A DNA stretch of 64,000 nt, from NCBI GenBank assembly GCA_025331565.1, contig JAFREQ010000257.1, positions 1-64,000 on the forward strand. Direction: 5' to 3'. The notes below the pieces were generated by a model that worked only from the letters and a program-made list of their open reading frames with translations, did no database searches and was not told the DNA's origin. Both the position numbers and the translations under genes were made by a program. This stretch comes from Holacanthus passer (Eukaryota; Chordata; Actinopteri; Pomacanthidae). Below, in pieces: positions 11,823 through 22,895 of this stretch (the first letter of the stretch is position 1; each line of letters begins with the position of its first letter).

Positions 11823-14800
11823 ATGGCTCTTAAACCTGTCTTCATATTGTTGCTGTGGGAATTCACTTTCTTAGTTCATGGCGGTAAGTTGGTTTGTCTA
11901 AGCAGTGTCTGTTTCTGGTTATGATATGAATAGAATGATGAATGATATGAAAAGGTAATTTATCACTTAATGTTCTTCGTCTACAACCCTGATTCCAAAA
12001 AAGTTGGGATGCTGTGTAAAACATATATAAACAGAATGTGGTAACTTGCTGATTCTTTTTGACATATACTCAATTGAAAACAGCACAAAGACAATATATT
12101 TAATGATTGAGCTCATCAGCTTCATTGTTTTTTGTAAATATCTGCTTATTCTGAATTTGATGGCAGCAACACGTTTCTAACAAGTTGAGACAGGAGCAAC
12201 AGAAGACTGTGAAAGTTGTGGACTGATCCAAAAACAGCTGTTTGGATCATTCCACAGGTAATGAGGTTCATTGGTAACAGGTGATAGTATCATGATTGGG
12301 TATGAAAGGTTCATCCTGGAAAGACTCAGTCGTGAACACATGACTGTAGAAAGGATGTTACTGCATGGGCTCAGGAAGACTTGCAGATGATTGCATCCTG
12401 TTTTAAGAACGTTTTACACAGCGTCCCAACTTTTTTGGAATCAGAGTTGTAAAATGAGTTTAGTCTTACTCTTTTATTTCACTCTTGTACATTGTTGTGT
12501 GTCTGTCTTGATGGTGCGGCCGCGGCCTTGTCTTCTTTGAAAATGAGTTTTTTAACTTCAGTGAGATTTCAGCAAAATTATTTAGAGGGGTTTGTTAGAG
12601 CATGAATGTTGAATTTAACAAATAAAACCTTGTATAACTGAGTGCACGTCTCTTTTCTGCCGCAGTCACGTCTTTGTGCAACGTCACCTGCTCGACAGAC
12701 TACGTTACTTCACTGAACTGTTCCTGCTCAGGCTCTGCACCGACACATTCAGTCCTCCTCGAAGTCAAGTGCAGGTACAAGTTGTTCTACTGTCAATGAA
12801 CGTGTCGGTGCATTATACAGAACCTGGCTTCATCACAGCTCCAGTAGCTTTCATTCAAGATGGGTCAATTGGAATATTGTGCTCTTAATAGTAATATTAA
12901 TATTAGCAACATTTTAATAGATCCTATGTTGTGAGTCCTAATTGACTTGTGGGCATTTTAAGAAGCTTTTGAAAATGGAGTTGTGCTAATGGAAACACTG
13001 CAGGGTGCAAAAAAGACTTGTGACCCAGTTTGCCTACTTGCACCTTTCTCAGAGCACTGTCTATCGGAAATTTCCACCAGAATTTTTTCCAATACAAAAA
13101 CTCTTCACTCTTATTTATTTATTTTATTGTCAACTTTTGAGACCAATATTGATGTGATGAGAGTTAAAAAGTGTAATATCAATGGTCTCCTCGATAGGCC
13201 ATTTGTAAATTTGTATGCGTTCCCTGGTGGACAAACTATGTAATGGCAACATTGCTTTTAAGCTAAGACTTACGGAAAAACTATTTTGACAATCAAGCCA
13301 TTGTTTTTTTTTTTTTCATTTTTCAAGCAAAAAAAGCCAAATGGTTGTGAGAATAAACTGAATATATTTGGGATTGTTACTTTAAATAATCAATTTAAAC
13401 TTCACCTGAGGAGAATTAGAACTGGTATTTTTCAATTTATTCTTTTTTTTTTCTTCTTTTTTTGACAAAAACATCATTTAATTAACGGAGAAAATAATTG
13501 CCAGAGTAATCAATAATGAAATGAAATGACCAGTTGATGTATTGTAGCAGCTGCGTGCTTGTGCTTAAGTGAAACACACAAAACAACAAAAAGCACTATG
13601 AGATATTGTTTCTTTCTGTGAAGCAGGTAAACAAGTAAACAATGCTTTGCTTTTGTTTCTGCAGTGTATTTGTGTCCTAAAGAGACATTCATGATATGAA
13701 CTGGAAGTTTTTAATTAACCTGCTCTGCATCAGATCTGTTCCAAAACAATCACATGGAAACTCCAACCTTTGACTGATGTCATGGGACATTTCTTATTAT
13801 AACACGCTGTTTTATCTGTTGTAGTGATGGAGACCTTGAGGTTAGCGGCACCTGTGAAGTCAAACCACCTCGATCATGGTGCATAATGTATCCGGAAATG
13901 TTTAATGAGGTTACAGTCGTTGGCACCGAGTGTACTGCAGCAGTCAGCCAACAAGGTGCTCAAGTAATTATGAGTGACAGTGACTCATCCAGCTGGGAAC
14001 TGTGTAATGTGGGTAAGTTAAACTGATATTAGTACGTGATCTGACATTTCAGTATTTGTCATTTTCGCTGAACAGATAAAAGGATAACACAGAAATGAAA
14101 AAAGGTTACAGCAGTTGCATCACTTATGATACGTTTGGTGGCATCGAAATATGTGTGTATTCGGACTTCATGAGAAGTTGGGTGTTAATTTCTCGTAATC
14201 CTTCCAGCATAAGCTTTTATTTTTACTCATTTTAGATGCATGTAAAACACTCCAAAACATCATGTTTGTTAAACAGAGCCACCTCTTTCCAATAGTCTTA
14301 ATAGTCTTTTTCTGTTTTGTTTAAAAGTTCAAAAAACGCAGAGATGACAAGAATAATACTGGAAACTTTCCCAGCTCACCCAAACACCCGTTTGGCAGCA
14401 AACGCTCACCCACCTGCTGCTTTGCACTCCAGATTAAGACAAAAGCTAAAAATGATGTTCAACTGCCACTTGTGGTGTGGAGCATTATTGGCATACACAC
14501 GTTTTCAGTTTCATAATATTCCCCTCGGTCCCCTTGGGGCTTTACTTTCACAGTGAAACCTCAGCCTCCTTCTGATGTTCAAGTGGCAAACGCTGAGGGA
14601 TTCTACAACATCACCTGGGACCACAGCAACCAACAAGACTGTCTCACATACACGGTGCGCGTCAGAGAAAGTAAAGACCTGTCAAAGGTAATATGTGAGC
14701 AAAAACAAGAAAACACAAACAGAAAATGGACTCGAGAGGCTGCCCAAGTGAATAATCATGTGCGTCTGTGCTGAGCTGTGCTGCTTTTTATTCCCTCCTG

Positions 14801-17800
14801 ACAGGACGCAGTTCATTCCCTTTTAGTGGAAGAAAAGCACATTCTGTTAGACCATGAGAAGTTGCAGCCACATGTCAACTATACTGTGGATGTAAAGGCC
14901 AAAATGTGTCCCGGGAAGCTCTACGAGGGTCCGTGGAGTGAGTGGAGTCCCACTGCTAATTGGAGGACTTCAGGACCATCTGGAGGTAGAAGAGCTCTGC
15001 GCCTTCCAGAAGCAGAGTATAATCAAATCCTGCTAAATCAGACTGTTGAGGCCAGTCACAGATGTTATTTTGGTTGTGCCTCATATCATATCATTCAAGT
15101 GTGTGTTTCTGCACTGATCCTTCATACAAACTTTCCAGAAACAGAACGTGTGAAGTTTAGCTTGTTATTTTTGTCAGTTCATACATTATATGTTATGTCT
15201 CCTTTACAGGAAATAATGGATGTTGGTGGTATGTCCTCCTGCCTATCTTTCTCGTCACTGTTCTCATGTTGCTGGGTTATTCACAAAAACCGTGAGTACT
15301 GCAAACACTGGAGTTACTTTCCTTTTTAATCAAGTATTGAGAGTATTAAAAACTTCGCCCCCTCCTTTTCGAAAACATGTGTGGATTGCATAAATTAATA
15401 TATTTGGACTAAACCAACTATTAAAGAAAGAAATACGTAAATGGTGTTAAAGAATTTACAAATAACTGAATCTGCATTCATTGCTCTGACTTGGCAAAGT
15501 GAAAGCAAATTAGCTCTTAAGGTCACCAGCACTTCCAGTAAATGATTAGCAAAGCTTTTCACTGCTTCAATCTACACTTTCCTGGCATCACCTCCCACAT
15601 ATAGAGAAACCACTGCAGCGCTGTATGTGCAGCGGCACATTGCACTGAATTGGCTCGCAGACATAGGAAGTGATGCAGAGCATCAGTGTCAGAGAACTGA
15701 GAACACCTCACTTATTAAGGCACGCTGTTACAAGAAACAAATGCAAGCTCAAAGTACTCACTTTGCACTGAGACAATTTTCTGTTTGCATCTATCCAGCT
15801 TACAAGATGTAAGATGGTTTCTCCCGTGAGCTACAGTGATTTCAGCCTTTTGGTTCAATGCACCGCTTTCATAAGCTCTTTGCAATGAATCTCATTAGTA
15901 GTAGCAGAGCACATATGCTGTGCAGACAGCTGTGATATTCAGTTGGCAGTTTATGAGCTACACCGAGCGAAAACTAATCCTCTCTTCATGAGAGTCATAA
16001 TGTTCAGTTTTTGTTAAAACTCCTTCAGAGAGATGTAGATTCAACTGTATGGTCATTTTGGAAGCTGCAGTTTGTTTGTATTATCTTATACTTGCAGATG
16101 CACTGCTTTTATATCAATGAGGGTAGACAAAATATTAGAAACGTCAATTCAACAGCACCACAAACCGCAGCCTCCAAAGTGATCAGAGCAATGAATCAAA
16201 GCCTCTGTGAATCAGCTTCAACAAAAACTGAGTAGCTCTTGAATACAGTAGAATGAACCTGAGTGTCCCACCAGACCAGGCAACTTAAACCAACATAAAC
16301 AATAGAAAATAAAAAGCTCGACATGCATCACAAATGGGTTGAAAAAATAACACTGCGAATCAGCACTTGAGTTGGACAATTTTGACCTCATTTACTTTCC
16401 AAGCATTCAAGATATAAGTAAATATACGAGCCAGATTATGATGTTAGGGTTTCAATCCATTGCTAAAAAGACACTTTGTACTGTATAATAATTCACATGA
16501 AAGCCATTTTGAGCATTGCTGGTCAGAAATTGGCGCCTGCACAAGTCACGTACTGAAAGTGAAATCGTCTCATCCAAAGTGACGCAGCACAGTTGAATTA
16601 CAAATGTGTGTCACTCTCTTTCTGAAATCACTTCATATTTGTTTCAGGTATTTGCAGAAAAGGTTGCAGCTGATTACATACATCCCCAAGGCGGACGAGT
16701 TTTTCAAGCCTCTCTATGAGGATTATGAAGGGAAGTTCAAGGTAAGAGAAAGCAAAAGACTCAGCTCACTGGGCTGTGTGTGTGTGTAATTTCCATATTG
16801 GCCCAGCAGGTGTTGCCCAAGAGGGGACTTTCAGCACATCTGGATGGGTCGCTCGGTGGGACTTTCCCCTGTCTTCACATTTAAGGGCCTTCATGATGTG
16901 AATGACTCAGTGCGCAGGGGCTTCAAGAGGCTTTTCGTTTTTCATCTGTCTGACTTGAAGTGGGTAGATATTTGTGCATAACAGCCCGACCTGTTCCACC
17001 CCACTGGAAAATACCCCTGGTACAGCTATTACAGATCTTTTATGTGTCATTGTGTCGGGTTAAAAACAGCCTGTTTTTCACTTGACAGGGGCACAAAGTG
17101 AGAATCATGTGGTTGACATTTTTTATTATCTTACTGATGTTTCTATGATTATCTTTTCCATTACCTTTTACATTTTCCCCTAATGTAAATTCTTCTTTCT
17201 GTCTTTTGACACCCAGCGATAGACTGACTGAAATGTAGTCTCTCTTACATGAGAAAAGAAACCTGAAACCCAAAAAGTCCTAATTACTAAATTACCTAGA
17301 ATGATATATGGTAGACCTGTCCAGGGTGTCCCCTGCCTTCGCCCTAAGTCGGCTGGAATAGGCTCCAGCCCCCCCCGTGACCCTGCAGAGGATTAAGCGG
17401 CGTGCATCGTACAGATGTACAGATAATGGATGGATGGATGGATGGATGATATATGGTATAAAAAAAAGTAGTTGAAACCCAGATCAGGTTTTCAGCCTTT
17501 CAGAACAAAGCAACCATAGATTTGAGTGTTGCTGGCAATATCGGTATCATCAGGAATGTAGATCTTGTCTGGTATATTTATCTTAGTGACGCAGTGTAGC
17601 TTTTTTAGTTTTAAAGGCAGGTGTTACAGGTGTATAATTTTCTATTTCATCATCCTGATTAATTATGATTGCTCACAGAGATTTGTGTTTAAATACTGCA
17701 TCTGTTAAAAACTCCAATAGCCTTCTTTACAATATCACCACATTATGTGTATTGTGAAATTGATTTTGTGAGAGTTGCAGACAGTTACATGTGTGATCTA

Positions 17801-20279
17801 CTTGAAGCTCAACCAACCCATCAGCTTGGAGTTACAAACACTGGCCAGCAGAGGGCGCTACTGCAGTAAATAACAAAGGGAACATACTGCCAAAGTGGAA
17901 GTAATGGACAGATAAGAACAGAGAAAGGTTCTTTATTTAGCACTGCTTTGTTGTACTTCTCTTCCCTATACTAAACATGCTGAACTGGGCTGAATGAGGA
18001 ACACGAGGAACGTGCTACAATAACATGAAATGCAAAATACTTCAATACGGCAAGTTTGTTTGTAAGCATAAAAACAAGCAAACATTGAAGTTGATAAATG
18101 CATATGCATGTTTCAGGACTTATTTAGTGGAGCCAAGACAATAATCTACAAATCTGCTTCAAATGAGTTTAGTGTAGGTTGTAGGTGCATAAAGTGTCCT
18201 TTATGAAAGAGGTTGACTCGTAGTTTAGATTTAGTTTCACATTTACATTCTTCTGCAGCACATATGGAAACTGGATTTCATGTGTATCATCCTAACATCA
18301 TCCTAAATCCGGTGCAACGATAGCTGGCAGTGTCAAAGTGTGAGAGTGAAACAACACATCTGTGAGCCGTGAAGTTCTTTAACTACAATGTCAAATCTGC
18401 TGTATTTTATTTTTTTGTGCATCACATCTGCAGGATCACTGCAACAGGCTCTGTTCAGAAATCCTTGTTCTAGTTTGACGCCACTATCTGACTCTTGTGG
18501 TGCACACTGCTTGCTTTTTCTCTGCGGATCAGAGACTAGTCAGTGGTGCTGATGAGCTCTGTACCTCAGGATGTGGTGGCCGTTGCATGAAGAGAATGAT
18601 TTATGCTTATCTGGGTATCACCTTGCTGAATGAAGGCTACGAGCTGCAGCAGAAGCTTCATATTTCAGTAACATGTATGTGCTGATGTAAAGCCGAGTAG
18701 ATTTGTGGAGACATTAAAAGGGCATCAAAGTAAAACTCACATTTATATCCACAGTATTATTTCTTAATTGAGCACAAAACATAAACATGGACTCATTTCA
18801 TTATGTTTTATGAGTTTATATTTGCAGTCTGTCCATGTTTTGTTGATCCACCCAATTTACTGCTAGACTAGAAATTCTCTAATTATTAAATGGTCCTTTG
18901 CAGTTGCAGTGAAATGTTCAGACACACCCTGCTGAACACTGTGAAAGCCCCAAGTAATAAATGCATATAGGTACTTGCCCAGGTGTCTCAACTACACGTC
19001 AATCAAGCAGTATTAGTGGTGAAACACGATTGAAGATTAGATAAAGAAGCAGTTCCTTCCCTGTTTAAGTTGCGTGAGCTGGGCCTTGTGCATTTTAATT
19101 TTGAATGTGCACACAGAAAAGGGTTTTTTTTTTGTCTGTCAAGAAATGAGAATGAGAGAATGAAAAAAAAAACGAAGCTGCTGCAGCTGAAACAGTGGAA
19201 GCATGCAGAAACAGCTAGCCTGTCCAAAGACTACAAACATCAGCTCACCAGCACGTCTATAACTCCCAAATCAACACGTTGTATATTGCTTGTTAATCCA
19301 TACTTCAAATTCTTGACCAATCCAAGAGCCAGGATCAGTTTCCCCCGACTTTTACCAGACAGGTGTGAGACTGGTTTCAATCACCACATCTAACACTTGG
19401 CAAGAAAGCAAATAAGCAACTATTCCTTTAAACATTCATAGGCCAGTGTTCCCATGTATTTGGTCCAATACTCCAAATGAATGTCTTCCATTTGCTCTCT
19501 TGTAGGATTGGGTGAAGCCTGTATTCAACGAGTGTGATTACTTAAGGATCAACTCGCAAGTTCAGATGAAAAGCGAAAGGCTGCACGACGTCCTCCAGTG
19601 GAACAACGAGAACCAAAGCTACGTGGAGGACAGCGAGATGAAACAAGGCGCTCATCTCCTCCACATGCTGCAGCCTCACAGCAACTCACTGCTCTTCTTC
19701 CAGGACGGCGGCAGCTCACAGGGCACCGGTCACTCCATCGGACACATTTCCATCCACACTGTAACCCTGTCTGGAGAAGAAGGGTTCGAGGAGGAGGTGG
19801 TGCCACAGAGCTCTGTTAACAGAAGTTACCAAGATGGAGAAAGCTTTGGTTCATTTGCAGAAGACAGCGGAGAACAAGCTGGATATGATTTAGAGGAATC
19901 TCAGATGTCAAGGTTGGATAGACAAAGTGGGGTATCCCCACATCATGAAAACCAAATGTCTAATGACTTATCAGGGGAAAATCTAAACTTTCAGCCACGA
20001 GTCCAGCTAAACGAAGAGAGGGTGTCACTCGACTCATTCGCCTCAAACGAGCAGTCAGAAGACGGCTACCCTCACGTGGACTTGGACACCATTGACAGTG
20101 GTTTTGGAGAGTGCAGCAGCCCCGGAGCCTCAGACTCAAACATAGCAGAGCAGATAGACTCTGTTTCATTTCATGAGCACACAATCTCAAATTCAAACTA
20201 TGTCAAGCAGTGGATGGTGTGTAACACTATTCAAGAAGACTCCAGCAACTCGGAAAACGAACTGCACCAAGCACAGTGA
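11823..20279 (+). CDS. il21r: Interleukin-21 receptor, 8 coding exons, 540 aa
   Basis: Exons: 11823-11883, 12666-12774, 13825-14012, 14554-14687, 14805-14985, 15210-15291, 16648-16741, 19506-20279. All junctions are GT/AG; exon-end phases are 1,2,1,0,1,2,0, and the joined frame is open for 1623 nt. Exon 1 gives a signal peptide (MALKPVFILLLWEF). Exons 2-3 give the first fibronectin-type domain with paired Cys; exons 4-5 the second, ending in WSEWS at residues 208-212. Exon 6 is the membrane span (about 230-249). Exon 7 has the JAK-binding box 1 (YIPKADEFFKPLY, about 263-275). The last exon is the signalling tail. Two tail motifs identify IL-21R: VDLDTIDSGF with following CSSP (about 474-488), and NYVKQW (about 514-519), a YxxQ STAT3-type site that matches the YLRQW site of mammalian IL-21R. 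Length is close to human IL-21R (538 aa). Known role: surface receptor for IL-21, paired with the common gamma chain on lymphocytes. The next gene is a tandem relative. Confidence 0.92.
11984..12449. mobile_element. Complete non-autonomous TIR DNA element in il21r intron 1
   Basis: The left end CAACCCTGATTCCAAAAAAG and the complement of the right end form about 39-bp terminal inverted repeats with two mismatches. TA sits directly outside both ends (11982-11983 and 12450-12451), which fits a Tc1/mariner-type TA duplication. The interior has no transposase frame. Partial copies are at 7195-7614 and 59021-59135. Confidence 0.85.
17301..17458 (+). mobile_element. 5'-truncated retroelement tail with 13-bp target-site duplication
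   Basis: The insert (17314-17445) reads GACCTGTCCAGGGTGTCCCC, then GCTGGAATAGGCTCCAGCCC, then GATTAAGCGG, and ends in (GGAT)n. It is flanked by perfect copies of ATGATATATGGTA at 17301-17313 and 17446-17458. This is a classic target-primed insertion in il21r intron 7. The tail sequence is common in fish genomes. Confidence 0.88.
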
Positions 20280-21289
20280 TTATTGTTGCTGATTTACAGA
20301 TGTGCAACATATATTTAAAAGATTTGCTGACATTTCCTATACAATCCTATACATTCTGTTTATCAGGAAATGTTTTAGTTGTGCACTATGTGTTGTATAT
20401 AGTCAGGTTTCTGGTTTTAAAGCTTCTGTTATTGTGTTATTTGCTTTGAAAAGTCCAAAGAGAGAGGAGAGATTTGGTTTAAACACATGTCTGGAGAGTA
20501 TGCCAATGTTTTCTGTGCTGAATAATATTCAGATCAGTGCATCAGTTATTAATTGATCATGTAAAAACAGAAAAAGGAAAATTCATTTAATGCATCATTT
20601 CAATGCTAATTTAGCTTTTTGTGTGTATCAATGTATTAATGGATCACAGTGACACAAAGTCTATAATATTTCTGATGGGACGCTTCAGTGCAACATGGGA
20701 TCAAAATGTTGTATATTGCTTTGATTTATGCAGCTGGGAGATGTTTATTGTTGTCATTTTTTCACATAGAGCTTCATGTTGTCATGGCCATGCATGCTTC
20801 ATTCGCTTGTAGTGCAGCACCAGCAAGCATGCTGCCTTATCAAGATGTCTGATAATGTTTTCCTTGCACATGCATTTTGTCAGTAACCACTGCAACCATT
20901 TATCCTGTTTCGTGCAATGTCAGAAAAGAGCAAAATTGGGGCAAATGTTTATCATCTGTGAACATGCGAAAACAATCACTTCTGTGGTCTTGATCTTCAT
21001 CGGAGGGAAGTGGAGGAACAATCTGTTCTGTCACCTTGAGAATTTTAGATTCTCTTTTACCAAATTGCGTGTTTCACATTTGTATTATATAGTTACTGTA
21101 TGTGCATAATTATGGAAGTGTAGTATTTTATCATTTTGCTGAGAAAACCCCTGAAAACACATAAACATTGACCAAAATTAAACTTTTTGATGGGTTTTGC
21201 TTTTCTCGATGGATGTTGCACATATTTCCCGCTCTGTAGATTGCAAATTTCCCCACTGAGGGATGAATAAAGGTTTATCTTATCTTATA
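20280..21289 (+). other. Probable il21r 3' UTR
   Basis: No coding signal. The first clear AATAAA downstream of the stop lies at 21266-21271 and belongs to the retroelement tail at 21241-21289. If used, the 3' UTR would be about 1 kb and would borrow its polyadenylation signal from the insertion. Confidence 0.35.
21241..21289 (+). mobile_element. Non-LTR retroelement 3' tail
   Basis: TTGCAAATTTCCCCACTGAG, then GGATGAATAAAGG, then TTTATCTTATCTTATAG. Same family as 771-816, in the sense orientation relative to il21r. Confidence 0.75.
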
Positions 21290-21962
21290 GATAAATGTAA
21301 TTGTAAATGACCCCAAGGTTCATTAATTAATGTGTTAAAAGTCGATGTTGATGTATTGATGCTTTATGCTTTTAATTTGTTACTGTATGTGAAAACGGAA
21401 GCGCTTTTATTTTGGAGCGGTAATAGACAGGAAGTTACGGACGGGTAAAATGATAACACGTAACGTAAAGAAGAGTTATAAAGGTGAACGGGGAGAGATT
21501 AATGTACTGTTTAGCGCCAGTCGAGGACAACAAGGTATGAACTTTTCTTGTGTCTGACTGTCTATTAATTCTAAGTTTGGTGTAATGCTAACTTCGGCAC
21601 TGAGCAGAGCTAGGTTCAATATGTGATGTATTGAAATTGTTTATTTTCTGTCTAGCTCTTAACGTTGGTCATTGGAGTAAACGAGGAGAGATATAAAGTT
21701 TGTTCGACCATCAGTCCATTCTTTCATTATTCGACTGGGCCGATACAGTAATTATTACATTACACCAGGATATGTAATAGAGGTACACAGTGGGTGAACA
21801 TCACTGATAAGATCTAAAAGTGTGGCTGAGGGTGGTTTTTTCCTCCTCCTGATGGGAGCTGTGGTGGGAGGAAGAAGTGTGGCTCATTTACTTTAATTTA
21901 CACTTTTATGACCAAATAAATAAAATCTGTGTTCACATAGAGTCCAGTCTGCAGTCTCTCTC

Positions 21963-21985
21963 TGTGTGTGTGTGTGTGTGTGTAC
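21963..21985. repeat. (TG)n microsatellite
   Basis: About nine uninterrupted GT units after CTCTCTCTGTG. Confidence 0.85.
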
Positions 21986-22053
21986 ATGTTTTTATATCTC
22001 GGTGTGGACTTTAACCTGAGTTCACACCGACACATGGGGTCATCCTGTCGCTG

Positions 22054-22185
22054 TGGGGACAAAATTGAAGTCCCCATGGGTTACAATTAGATTAAGCTTA
22101 GGGTTAGGGGAAAGGTTAGGGTTAGGGTAAGGGGCTAGGGAATGCATTATGTTAATGGAGTGTCCCCATGGGGATAGTGAAACAA
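22054..22185. repeat. Inverted CCCCATGGG repeat holding short telomere-like TTAGGG units
   Basis: GGGGACAAAATTGAAGTCCC and ATGGGTTACAA open the unit, and AGTGTCCCCATGGGGATAG closes it. Between them is a degenerate run of TTAGGG-like units (GGTTAGGGTTAGGGTAAGGG at 22113-22132). This looks like an interspersed repeat with GTCCCCA ends rather than a true telomere remnant. Confidence 0.55.
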
Positions 22186-22895
22186 GTTGATGTGTAATAA
22201 GAACATGATATCTTTCTTTGATACCACAAAATGGATGTAGTGTGGAAGGGCGCTAGCTCAGGCAAAGAATAAGGTGACTGAAGGAATGGAGATGTAAATA
22301 GAGAGTCTTCCACACCAGGCCTAAGCGTTCACTGTACATTTAAGGAGCATTCAAATGACATGAATCATACTTATGTCACATACAGTATGGAAGATTTTAG
22401 GCCGACATGTTGGACAGTGCTCTTGGCCACTCATCATCAAAATGACCTTTGAGAAGAACAATGTCCAACCCCGTTGAGCTTGATCACAGCACGTGCCCCA
22501 CACTAAAGCAAAACGGTACAAGAAAAAACATGGTGACGTAAAAGGTTTGACTTCCTGTGATGCCACCGGTGATAAGTTAAACCACACTCAGTTCCATGTG
22601 TCATTCACAGTCTGAGACATCAGCAGAACATCCTCTGAGGTAATAGCACTTGTTCAGCCACTACGTACCTTAGCACACATGACAACTTATCTTTTTAATA
22701 TAATGTAAACTTGGGTGTGCTATTTCTGAATTTGTTATACGCAGGTGTGTGTAAGAGAAAGATAAAGTCTTCTGAATATTGGCGTAGATTGAATTCATGT
22801 GTTACAGAAGTAGCAGATATAATAAGATATTCAAGAGAACAGACTATAAGATGAAATGTTTGTATTCGTATTCACAGTATGATGCTAATGAAGAC

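Noticed and set aside
19549..19819. Frames overlapping il21r exon 8 on both strands
   Set aside because: They are shadows of the well-supported receptor frame.
22090..22132. TTAGGG-like units as an interstitial telomere
   Set aside because: The run is short and degenerate, and sits inside a GTCCCCA-flanked interspersed repeat.
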